A stretch of 64,000 bases of DNA from Paracentrotus lividus. Its lineage: Eukaryota; Echinodermata; Echinoidea; Camarodonta; Echinidae. Location of the stretch: NCBI GenBank assembly GCA_940671915.1, contig CALNVZ010002100.1, positions 69,530,006-69,594,005 on the forward strand, read 5' to 3'. A program made the position numbers and the translations under genes. Below the pieces are notes generated by a model. It did not search any database, was not told where the DNA came from, and was given only the letters and a program-made list of their open reading frames with translations. Below, piece after piece: positions 1 through 12,100 of this stretch (positions are counted from its first letter, which is position 1; every line of letters begins with the position of its first letter).

Positions 1-1110
1 ACCCCTGCACTAAGTAACAAACAGTAACGTAGAGTTTAGAAGGTTGTATTCCAATGCCTCGTCTGGGAACAAACCTTAGTAGGGCACTGCTGGGAAAGGG
101 TGTTGTTGACAAACAAAAACATTAATGTAGTTGTGTGCGGGCTAGGTTGTTTGGAGGGCTTGGGGGCTGCAGCCACAAAATTTTCATAGCCAAAGATTGT
201 GGATTGGTTTTCTATCGCTGTTATTTAACAAAGCATGTAAAATGTATCTTCTTAATGGATACACAATTTTCGGCTCGCACTTCGCTCCGCTGATACTAAA
301 GGATCTATACTGCCCAAAATAATATTTTCATTTTTAGCTTAAAAATTTGGCTCGCGTTCGCGCTCGCTTACTTTTTCTATTACTAAAATGAATAGGAATC
401 AAGCAGCCTTAAAAGTATACATTCAAAGACAATTTCTTCGTACCTCCTCCCTGTCCGAGTACATTTCTCTTTAGGTCTATGCCTCTTGATCTAAAGTGTC
501 CCCTTATTCAAAAATGTGCCTTTTTCCCATCGAGGCCCCCATCAAATTCTTTCCGCCGTCTCTACTGTATGTTTTGTTTAACTTTTGGTTTTCGCGCCTC
601 GCGCGTTACTATAATTATGACCTTTATGCACAACATAATATTTCATTTTAATTATTTTCGGCTCGCGCTTGCGCTGCTTTTTGATACTAAATAGGAACAA
701 TACAATGCACCAATATCCTCAAACCTTTAACCTCTTAAAATTTGGCTCGCGCTTCGCGGCTCGCATTAGTTTTCCACTACTAAAATGAAAATATATTACA
801 AGGCAGCCATTATGATTCATAAAAGCATATATCAACAGACAAATTTTTCTTCGTATCTCCTCCGTCTCCGAATACATTTCCCTTTAGATCCATGCTCTGA
901 TCTAAAGTGTAACCCTTAATGCACCAAACATATCACCAATTTCAGCTAAAATTGGTTGGCCTCGGCGCTTCGCGCTTCGCTGATACTAAATAGGAAGCTA
1001 TAATGCACAATAATCTCCAACTTTTTAGCTCTTAAAATTTCGCTCGCGCTTCGCGCTCGCATTAGTTTTTCCATTACTAAATATGAACAGTAATCAAGGC
1101 AGCTATAACC
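1..1110. repeat. Degenerate CpG-rich tandem repeat block
   Basis: Variants of the word GGCTCGCGCTTCGCGCTCGC recur at about 272, 350, 659, 743, 958 and 1040, each followed by TTAGTTTTYCATTACTAAA-like or TGATACTAAATAGGAA-like text. A second shared stretch (CGTACCTCCTCC... then GATCTAAAGTGT) occurs near 433-500 and 845-910, giving a longer period of roughly 400 bp. The block may begin before the window. The same CpG-rich word forms a cleaner array at 50403-51217 inside a hAT-like element, so this block may be an old relative of it. No gene is visible here. Confidence 0.7.
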
Positions 1111-2168
1111 TAGGCACATTATATCTAGCTTTGGAGAAAAAATTGTAATAATAATAGAACCATGGTTTTCGGGGGGCGTTAACTTTTCGTGTTTTGGGGT
1201 CATGTGTGTGACATTTTGATGGCAATTAATTTCTTTAGTTAATTATCTTAGAACAATCAATTCAACACCATTATTTTTCATTTAAATTTAAAGGAATGAA
1301 GTTAAAAAAGGGTATAATGACAATAATCAAAGTAAGGAGACCAGCATATACAATCAAGTCAGGGTCAAAGAAATGATATTTTACGTACCATTTTTCTATT
1401 CAAATTTTTTGCATGTTAATTTATGCAAATGAGCATGAAAAATTTGTAAAATTAAGATAAAAAATGCATTTCATGAAACTTCAGACAATGCTCTATATGA
1501 ATGTGCAGCTTAAAAACAAAAAGGACAAACTTTATTTTTTCCAAAAAAGGTTCACTTTTCAAAGAATCGCCCTGGAGCACTTTTTGATCAAATTAAAAAA
1601 TATATATATTATTGAAATGCTTGTCAAATAAAAGAGTGAAGACAACGAGAGTTTACAGGAGTACCTTAAAAAGAAAAAAGATAGGTACACAAAAATTACG
1701 AAAGGTTGCAACATTTGCATTAAATATGCAAAATATTTGATTGTGAACTTTACATGTATGCAACAATGTGTGCAAAGAATGAAAGCAACACAGGGGAGAA
1801 AGGTAAAGAAATAGAGAGGAAGAGAAGAGCATTTGGAAATAGAGAAGAGAAAAAGTTACAAAAGAATGGGAAAACAAAAAAAGATTGGAGAAGAGTAAGG
1901 AAAAATAGAAGAGAGGAAATAAAAGAATAGTATGGAGCCTCTCCCCCTTTTCTTTTTGTGAAAAACTGGTTAAAAAAACACTTGTGAGAGTAAAAATCTT
2001 ATAATATTGTATTCATTTTGAGCTCTTAGTTGAAAACGTGGTCCTTTTGTAAATATTTATTCAAACTTATAAACTCCTCTTGAAATTAGTTTGTGATCTC
2101 GTACTAGTATTTATTTATAATAATATACGCCTACAGGCCTGTTTTTAGACTTGTTAGATTGGCTAGAA

Positions 2169-2198
<30 letters not shown>
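2169..2198 (+). repeat. Poly-G run (about 30 bases)
   Basis: An uninterrupted G homopolymer follows GGCTAGAA and precedes AGCTCAACCCC. Its exact length is uncertain because sequencing of such runs is unreliable. Comparable G or C runs recur at 2978-3014, 18504-18517, about 23326-23346, near 37890 and near 62450. Confidence 0.85.
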
Positions 2199-2199
<1 letters not shown>

Positions 2200-2394
2200 G
2201 CTCAACCCCACCAATGTCCCGACGTCGAGCTAATTAGTCGGAGTCCCTTTTTAGAGGCTCACCTCAAGTTTAAAGTGGGCTAGCGCCATAAATAGCACCA
2301 TAATTATCTGACCCTATACTAAAAAGAGAATAACATAAGAGAAAGGAGATATAATATAAACAGTGAATAATAAGAAAGAGAGATATATTACAAA

Positions 2395-2521
2395 GGAAAG
2401 CGCCTTTCGGGGTAGCCTAGCTAAACCGGGGAATAATTAGTTAAGCGCAGAACACCAAGGTGCATAAATTTAGGCCCCTAAGGGCTATATAAATGTAACT
2501 ATTATTATTATTATTATTACA
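2395..2521 (+). repeat. SINE-like 3' tail with (ATT)n
   Basis: The stretch ends in GGGCTATATAAATGTAACT followed by (ATT)n. A reverse-oriented relative, GCGCTATATAAATCGCAACT plus (ATT)n on the minus strand, lies at 25464-25535. A shared tail followed by a trinucleotide microsatellite is typical of truncated SINE copies. No internal Pol III boxes were identified here, so the assignment rests on the tail only. Confidence 0.45.
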
Positions 2522-2939
2522 AAGTTAGAAAACAATGATATAAATGGCGGAGAAAAACAATTCTAGTTACATGAAAAAATAAGAAGACATTGAGAAAGAG
2601 AGAAATATACTTCATTACTGTTTAGTCCCCTGCCCCGCTTTGAACGCCCTGCGTCAGTATATTAAATAGTGTGGAAGTTTCTTGGCCCAAACTTGGTCAT
2701 AACACTATTCATCATGCAAATGCAGGAACCGATTTGAATTTCTCCCTATATTCTCAATCTTTCATATTTCCTCTTTGCATGGTACCCCATCCTTTTTTAA
2801 TTCCTTCCAGCTCATTTCCTTTCCCCACTTTCCGATAGAAGTATCAGCCACGAGCTTCTTTTCTTTTCATATTCATTTTTATCTGCTCTTCACCTTCCAT
2901 TTTCCTTTTTCACTTCCCCGTTCACTTACTCCTTTCTGA

Positions 2940-2940
<1 letters not shown>

Positions 2941-2975
<35 letters not shown>

Positions 2976-2976
2976 T

Positions 2977-3014
<38 letters not shown>
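2941..3014 (+). repeat. A31 tract followed by G37 tract
   Basis: About 31 A residues (2941-2971) are followed by TCTGTC and then about 37 G residues (2978-3014). The pair lies about 140 bp upstream of the CHM start codon. The G tract could form quadruplex structure, and both tracts would disfavour nucleosomes. Lengths may be inexact. Confidence 0.8.
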
Positions 3015-3015
<1 letters not shown>

Positions 3016-3155
3016 GTCCACCGTCCAAAAAAGTATGGAAAACCAAATACCCATTTTGCTTTTCATTACTCTTTCTCTTTTATTTTCGTCCTAGTTTCAC
3101 AAATTAAATGCTGATAAAATACGTTTGCACTGTGAACGGCGACTAAAGGAGTAAA

Positions 3156-6100
3156 ATGGCGGACAACGATTTTCCATTGGAGTATGATGATATTGTCATT
3201 GGTACCGGTAAGTAATAATAACTGAGATAACACACAAAAACATGACCGTGAATCGTGATGATGATTGACAATGAATGACACGGACACTCAGTGACACAGC
3301 ATTGCTGTGCTATACCGCCGAGCCAGCACCCCGGCGGTGGCGGGGGCCGCCCCGCCCTATAACTACCGAGTGAGTCAAAAAAACTTTACACCTAGAAAAA
3401 TGTCAACAAAAAGAAAACCAATTTATAAACCCCAAATTATTTTACATATTCCGAAAGCGTAACTCCTCCCGCGTCTTCTGGTACTATTTTTGTGTGGTAT
3501 GTCTTTACGCTTCCAGGATGAACACAACGCATTGTTTGCGAACATGTCATTGTCGATTTTGAATTGTGCAAGAATGGGAGTAATATCAAAACAACAAAAA
3601 GCTAGAAAAAAGGAACTTCATCCTGATTAAAATGGCATAAATTTTTAGCGAAAATGTCTTCCGCTTAATAACTTTGAAGGGGTGTTGTTACACACATTGA
3701 CTACATTTTGTATGAAAATTAGATTGACTCGTCAAGTACATGTAATGCACGAATGAGTACACATCAAAGAGTAAATTGCCACTGACAGACCTAAAAAGGC
3801 CTCCTAATACTTTTAAAAAGTGATTATTTGGTCTTTAACGTGTGCTCACTCATGCCTGACTCTACAGATGTATCTCATTTTCATACAAAATGTAGTCAAT
3901 ATGTGTAACAACACCTCTGCCAAGTTATTAAGCGGAAGACATTTTCGTTAAAAAGTTATGCTATTTTAATCAGGATGAAGTTGCTTTTTTTTTCTAGCTT
4001 TTTGTTGTTTTGATTTTACTCCCATTCTGGCACAATTCGAAATTGACATGTTCGCAAACAATGCGTCGCGTTCATCCAAGCGTAAAAATATAACACACAA
4101 AATTGATACCAAAACAGGCAAAAGATGCGGGAGGAGTTACTCTTCCAAAATATGTATAAGAATTTGGGGTTTATAAATTTGTTTTCTTTTTATTGACATT
4201 TTTCTAGGTGTAAAGTTTTTTCTGACTCACTCGGTATAGACAGCTGCGTTGCGGAAGGCGACGGGGCTGTAGAAGGAATGGAAATTAAACGTGGTGGTAA
4301 AAAAATCAAAGCTAGAAAAAAGTTATATTTTAGGCCTAGGCCTAAAGATTCCTCATTTTTATGATTTTTTATCCTTAAATTTTAGTAACTACGTGTTTGT
4401 GACCCTACAATAATGAATATTGGCTGACATTCCCGAGACGTCTTGAGACTTGATGATTCATGGAAATCTCCATTCCGGGCTGCATTTCAAAATATCGTGC
4501 TGTGACCCCGCGCACGCTAGGGCAACCCCAAAGGCGCTATATAATCACCACGTATGTTCGACCGTCAGTTCCCGTCGCTTCGCGATGGGAACTGGTCAGT
4601 TAACATTGCAGTTAACATTGCCGCTGAATTTTGTATCATGTCATCCATCACCAAAAACTAAATAACTAATTATCAAACTTTGTTCAGTTGATGGAATAAT
4701 CTTGTGTATCTAGAATCTATAGATGTATTCTATAGATTCAACATTTAATAATCCTTTTTTTATTTTTAATTGATTGATTGATTTTTCTTTTCTTTTCTTT
4801 GATCCAGGTGTGCAGGAAAGTATTATAGCAGCAGCTTTAGCAAGAAATGGTCACAAAGTATTGCATCTTGACAGGTAATTATTATTCTGCTTGCAAAATG
4901 CATAAAATATGTACAAAAGTTTGTTCCGTTGAAGCAAATCGCCCGAATGTCAAAGCCAATTGATAAAAGCGGCCCATTATTGGATGCCGGGAGTCTTGAT
5001 TTTGACACAAAAGGACAATCTTATTATGGTTAATTTTACCACTCTGAAAAAATATAGTCACAAGGTTTGATCTATCCTTACAATACTGGAAGCATGTTAT
5101 TTGATACCTCTTTCCAAGTAAGGAATCTCTAGTAGAATTATATAATGTTTGCCAACTATGTATTTTGCAAAAATGATTAAGACATTGTTTTTTAATGGAA
5201 CATGAATATTTTGAAACATTTGATAGCCAAGGTATACCGGTAATGGGAACTAGCTAAAACAATGTATGTATTTGTTTAATGTGAAATGTCAATATCATTC
5301 TACTTCCTACATTACTTTTTTTTTTTTGCAAGGGATTTATAACTAACTAGCTCTTTAATTTAAACATATCATATTTGCATTTTTGTTGAATAATTGATGT
5401 TTGCGTAAGTCTACATAATGCTCTCCCAAATACAGGAATGATTACTACAGTGGAGAATGGGCTTCATTCCATTTGAAGGGTATGCTGGATTGGATTAAAA
5501 GAAATCAGGTATTTTACTTAAATTAAATGCATTCCTGTAGATGACCTTTATTTTGAGGAGATAACACAATGCTTGTTTGATGTATTTTGTTCAAAACTTC
5601 TTGCAACTGCTCAATTGCCATTCTTCTAAAAGTCTGTTTAATGCATTTAATGATAATAATGCAAACTTCTTTTTAACCACCAATACCATCCGGCATAATT
5701 TTATGGCACTATATGTATCAATGAAGGACAAAATTATTAACATAATAAAAACTAAGGTATGAAGAACAGAACAGATCTCACTGGCAGATCAAAGATATAA
5801 CCAAGCACTTTAGCCTTTCAAAGACATTGATATTGTTTAAAAATTTTTGCTGTTGATTTTCTTGGAAGTTCTTCAAAAACTATATTTAATATTTTTATTC
5901 ATATCCAGATCACCACAGGGTGGCTTTTCATTGTTTTCAAAGGTCCAAACAAATAGTTTCCTATATCTGTACTTTTGTTTATCCAAAAATGAAATATGGT
6001 TCATTTATTTATTTTTATATATTTATTATTCATTTATATTTATATTCAATTATATTCATTTATATAAATAGTTAATGCAATAGATTATTATTTTGAAGGT

Positions 6101-9100
6101 TCAATTCTCTGAAAATGAAGTTTCGTAGGCTCATCCGAAATGGAAGAATGTTTGTGTTGTTGTTGTTGTTTGTTTTTTCCGGATAAACAAATCTTATTCA
6201 ATTTTTGTACTATTAACAAGTCATATTTCAGAGAATTAAATCCTTCAAACTATCAAACCTTCCAAGTTGCGAAAACTTTGATCAACAAATGTTTTGCCAA
6301 ACGAGCTGAAACCCTGACACACTGGGAGTTAATACATCTTGAGAAATCCTCCTATGACGTTGATCAGTATCAATATGGTGTTCCGTTTCATTGATCGCTT
6401 GAAATGTTACTTCCAATCGTGAGGAGCTGTGACTTGATGATTGAAATTTCTATACTCTATCCTTTTTAGTCTGCAGATGGAGATATTGATGAGTGTTCAG
6501 ATGCAAATGAGATGAAAGAAGACCTTGAAGAGGGACTCAAGATTGTCCCTTTACCTCCTCCTCATAAGACTACTACCAACATTCATGTAGAAATTCATGT
6601 CAAGTAAGCACTTTTTGTTTGTTTTTACTTCTACCCCTCTGTGGAAGTCAATACATGGGACATCATTAGGTGCCTTTATTTATTATCCACGATTAGCAGT
6701 GGAAGGTTTTGGGGTGCACCAAGTAATATTTCTCGATAAATATCTTTATGAGTGGTCCTGAAAAGTACCATCTCACTATCAATGTTTTGCTGACCATGTT
6801 CTCACCATCTTTACGAGTATAAAATAAAAACAATATTTATTATTCACCCTATTCGAAGTAAACTAGACGAGTGACTGCCACAGAATCCTTTGAATTTTCA
6901 GTAAATTTCCCCTTCTGAGATTGATAGAGAGAGAGAGAGAGATAAACATGTTGTTAATTCAGTAACGGTCGATTCATTACACTAATTATTGCCAATCATT
7001 TTCATTGAATCAAAAGGGAAAAGTTGGATACTGCAGATACCAGTTCTGGAGCTGAGCCTTCCACCAATCATACTGAGCATGGAGCAAATTGCGAGACCGA
7101 TACCCCATCTCCAGATGTCATCCACACAGAAGCTTGTATTGATGATTCGGTAGAGATGGAAGAGAACCAGTCTCCAACAAGCCAATCAATAGATGAAGCT
7201 GCTAAGTCGGTAGAGAACCAGTCTGCACCAAGCAAACCAATAGATGAAGCTACTAATGCAGAAACAACATCAGAACAAGAGACCTCTACATCTACAAAAG
7301 AACAACAGAATTCTGCCTTCACAAAAGAACAACCGACTTCAGAATCTACAAAAGAAGAACCGACTTCTGAATCTCCAAAAGAACAACAACCGACTTCAGA
7401 ATCTACAAAAGAAGAACAGACTTCTGCATCTCCAAAAGAACAATCAACTTCTGAATCTACCAAAGAATTGCCAAAAGACTGGACATGGGAAGATATCATG
7501 AAAGATTGGAGAAAATTTAACATTGATCTTGCCCCAAAGGTTAGTACATGAAAATGAAGTACAATATTAGACTTACATACATGTCTAGAGGCAAATAGAT
7601 ACATGTAAGATATTCTTTCCATTATAGAAATCCATGAAAAATGGGATATATATATTTTTTAAAAATTTCAATCAAAAAGATCTTCTAGCTATTCTAATTG
7701 AGCACAAAATGTTCCAAAGATGAAAGTAGGAATTTTTTTGGCTGCCAAAGCTTGGGTAAGATCAATAAAGCTCATTGGAGGCTCATACAGATGTTGTATC
7801 AAAATGTGATATTATTTGTCTTGTTTCACATGGAATAGCCTCGATAGATAATTCAAGCCGTAGTGAAGTTCTGGAGGCATATTGGGTTTTTTTTTTATTA
7901 TTGAAGTTAAAACCAAAATCATGATGGGGAAAAACGTATGAATGTATCTGAGCTACTGATTATTTTCTCAAATGTTCCTGTCTTTATTCTTCAGTTAATG
8001 TTTTGTAGAGGTGCTATGGTTGAACTGCTTGTTTCATCACGAATCAGCCGCTATGCAGAATTCAAGGCAGTGACCCGTATCCTCACCAGTATCAATGGCA
8101 AATTGGAACAGGTTTGTTCTCTTCATTTGACTTTCACTGGTTTTACGAAATGACGTACTTGCTAATGTTATAAAGCATTGTAGGCATGCTGGTACGCACA
8201 ATCAGCAATGTATTTTAGTTGTATGAGTTATTGTGATATATTTCTGTACCAATGTACATGTATCAACAATGGCTTATCAAGTCTCCCATTTATGTCTCAA
8301 AAATGAACCTTTCTTCCTTTATAACAATTATGAATGTATACTGACATTGATAAATCTTTGTTCATGTCTAATTGGCACATTAGATTTCAACTATGTTTAT
8401 CAATGGATATGTGTAATAATGTCACAAGTTTTGGAAAGCCCAAAGCCCAACTACTAAGCCCTGTGGAATACCGAATTTCAGAGGTTTTTATTGTGAGAGC
8501 TCACCAAAACCTTCTTGTATTGAAGCTCATAAAGTTCTATTGGTTTACCTGCAGGTACCCTGTTCTAGAGCAGATGTCTTCAGTAGCCGTTATGTGTCTG
8601 TATTGGAGAAGAGAATGTTGATGAAGCTCATAGAGTTCTGTCTTGATCATGAGAACAGACAAGATGAGTATAGAGGTGAGTTGCTTTTTGCTACCAAGCT
8701 TTCTCTCATTTCCTTTTATTGTAAAAATAGTGACAACACGTTTCTCTTCATGTTGCCAATATAGAGATTTCAATGATTATTTTCATTCAAGCTGCTCACA
8801 TTCAAGAAACGTTTGATGTACCGCACCAGAAATAATTCATACTTGTCAGTGATTTTTCCTTTTTCTGATATGTATTATGTGACTCACACAGTACCTTTCT
8901 GATTTCAAAGATAATATAATGCCAAAGTGTCACTAAAAGGAGGCATTTATGAAAATGGGTTTTTAAAATCTTTCATTAATGTGCATGGTAGTGTAGTAAT
9001 AACAAAGTCGGAAAATCTCTTTTTTTTTGGGGGGGGGGGGAAGAGGGAGTAAACATGCATTAGACAAGAGCTTATTGCAGATGTGATGTGTTTCTTATAT

Positions 9101-12100
9101 CTAACTTATGTTAATGTTATTTTGCTCTGAATGAAGATTATATGGACAAGCCATTTGCAGAATTTCTCCATTCCCGCAAACTCAGCAAAACTCTTCAACA
9201 CTTTGTAATCCATTCCATAGCCATGACGAGCTCCAACACACCCACTCAAAAGGTAATGTAACATTATTTATAGTAAATGACTCATAGTCTAGTGGTCATA
9301 TCACTGGACTGAGAAAGCAAGGACCGTGGGTTCAAACCCCGGTATGACACTTACGTCCTAGGGCATGGGCGTTTTGTCTACAATGCTCCTCCCCACCCAG
9401 GTGCAAATTGGGTACCCGATATGCTTGAGCGCTACATACTTGGCCTGCTCAGCTATGACCGGGGTAATAATGTGTAAAAAACATTCTTTGTAAAGCGCCA
9501 TGAGCGTCATGCATGACGGACCTGAGCGTTATATAAGAAGCCACCATTATTATTATTATTATTATCAACATATGAAAAATTGTACTAATCTGAACAAAAT
9601 CTTGCAAGGACAAGAATAAGAAATACATGTATAAAATATTAAAAAATAAAGAACACCTCTCTTGTTGATCATTTATTTCACTTATTGTTGTAAGAATAAG
9701 CTCAGGTGGTACCACATATTTAACAATATAGGACAAAACACCTTTTATTTAATATAAAATTTTCAAACCCATTCTCTTATAGGCACTTCAAGCAATGAAG
9801 TATTTCCTGAGTTCTTTGGGGCGCTATGGCAATACAGCTTTCTTGTGGACATTGTATGGCAGTGGAGAACTTCCTCAGTGCTTTTGCAGGTATGGGAATG
9901 GGAAAGGGATAACTAACTTTCTTATTGTTACTGCAGTTAGGGGAATAGCAAAGGTAGAAGGAATGGTAAGGAGATAAGAAACTTTCAGTGTATTTGCAAG
10001 TATGGGAATAGGTAAGGTTGAAGGATTTTCCTCAATAATCTTTCCGGTATGGGGATATAGAAACAAACTTCCTTGGTGCTTTTGTAGGTATGGGAATGGG
10101 AAAGGGAGAAGAAATTTTCTCACATTGTTTTATGGGAATGGAAATAGGAAAGGAAGAAGGAAAGAATTTCCTCAGTTCTCTGAGAACAAAATTCCTTGTT
10201 GCTTTTGTAGGTATTTGAATAGGAAAGGGAGAAGGAACATCCTCAGTGCATTTGGAGTTATGGGAAATGGAATAAAAAATAGTGAACTTCTTCAGGACTT
10301 TAGCCGGTATTGTCTCTTCCAATTTTAATTTATTGCGTAGTATTGTATTGAGGTTTTCTTACGTTGTGATTTTTTTGACAGAATGTGTGCAGTCTTTGGA
10401 GGAATTTATGTTCTAAGGACCAGTGTCAAGAGTATGATTACAGACAGTGAAAACAAGTAAGTACATGTAGATCACTTACATTAATAATTTTTCTACCTGC
10501 CAATTGTCCTGATTTATTAAAAAATATTCTGAATTTTAGTACTTCATAAAGTTGAGAGTCAGATTCAGTTTGTTTTGCATCCATTAAAATACAATTATAA
10601 AACAATATACATGAAGGTTTTTCAACAAAATTACATAATTTGGAAAAGAAATTTTGGGGCGGTTCGAGGAATGAGCTACAGTTTGAGGGCTAGGGGTTAA
10701 AAGTTTCAAACTATTTAAGTTTTTTTTATTCAATAAATTTAGGAATTTAGCTATATTTTCTTTTTTTCTTCCTTTGTTTTTTTCCAACAGCATCAAAGGC
10801 ATCATAGATTCCGATGGAAAGAAACTGAAATGCAGGTATGTAACACCTTTTATTGGAACTGATGTGAAGTAATTCTTCGTATTCATGCTATACAAGACAC
10901 TTTTCTATCATTTAGAAATTAAGAGATATCTAATTGTTTTGTCACGGAGTAATGTCACAGCCATATGGTTAACAATTTTTAAAAAAATTTTTGTTTCTGT
11001 ATTTATTTGTTGATACCAGAAATCTCATCATGGAACACAGCTATGCTTATGGTAATTCTACACCCTATAATGCCAGGTAAGCTTTCTTCATAATAAATGC
11101 TCTGTACATTGGTGCTACTTCTTTTGTGGATAGTTATTCATTTTTGTGAGTATTATCATTATTATTATTATTTTATTCGGGAAAAGGTTACTAATCATAC
11201 AATGTATATCAAGTACAGTGCATTGACAAGAATTATAAAAACAAATTTGCTGACACAAATGATAAAAAGGTTCAAATACACCAGGATGAGTTGCCCGGGT
11301 ATAAAACAGTCAAATAAATGACTTTGGTCCACAGACCTTTATCCCCTATAATAATCCTGATCTATTAAAAAACAATCATAATAAATAAATTACATTTACA
11401 TTTTAGAATTATAAAAGATTGACAATAATAACATTATTATTTGGAGAGGAACAAGAATAAACCCGTCATTCACATAGACCAGGTCTAGCTGCGTGATAAC
11501 ATTCATATACATTTTGAGAACAGGGTTGCTGTCATTTGCAAATTTGAAACAACCCTTCTCATTGGTTCTTAGGGAGACTTATATGAAGGCAGTCCATGCA
11601 GCAAGGATCCTGTTTGGAGACTGTCGATTTCCAATTGCTTGCTTGTTATCTTTCAGGGCCCTGGCTTTGCTGCGTAATAACACAGAGAACATTGTAGTAC
11701 TCTTGCAATTGTCTCAATTGTAGGCATAATGTAGTGTTTGTTCATTAATGGTAAAAGGTCTTTTAAATTCAATAAAAATTTCTCTTCTTTTTCATTGATT
11801 TCCTTGTGATAAGCAGTTTTTTTGCCATGTCCTTTATTGCGATTGACTGATTTTTATGGATTTGTGGCATTCATAGTACAAAGCATTAAGCTGTTGGGTT
11901 TTACATTGAAACCAGTGTATGTACTCACCCCTGTAAAACTGATACTATCAGGCTCAATCACAATTTTAATCAGAGACAAATCAATCTTTTCTTGTTTTGT
12001 AGCTACTTGTCCAGGGGGATACTAATCACAGACAAATCGATCAAACAGTCGGCAACCGAACAGGTAAGTCAAAATAGTTCCTTGTCAATGCATGGCAATG

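Larger units (their letters stand above)
1111..3155. other. Intergenic: upstream flank of CHM, no gene seen
   Basis: AT-rich sequence with only short, biased open frames. It holds a purine-rich stretch near 1780-1930, a 30-base G run at 2169-2198, a SINE-like tail at 2395-2521 and an A-tract/G-tract pair at 2941-3014. No clear TATA box or initiator could be assigned for the CHM gene that begins at 3156. Confidence 0.5.

Noticed and set aside
7068-7622. 184-residue minus-strand open frame
   Set aside because: It is the shadow of the low-complexity coding repeat of CHM exon 5.
9285-9350. A tRNA gene
   Set aside because: A and B boxes are present, but the sequence continues into a SINE body and (ATT)n tail and lacks a clean acceptor-stem closure.
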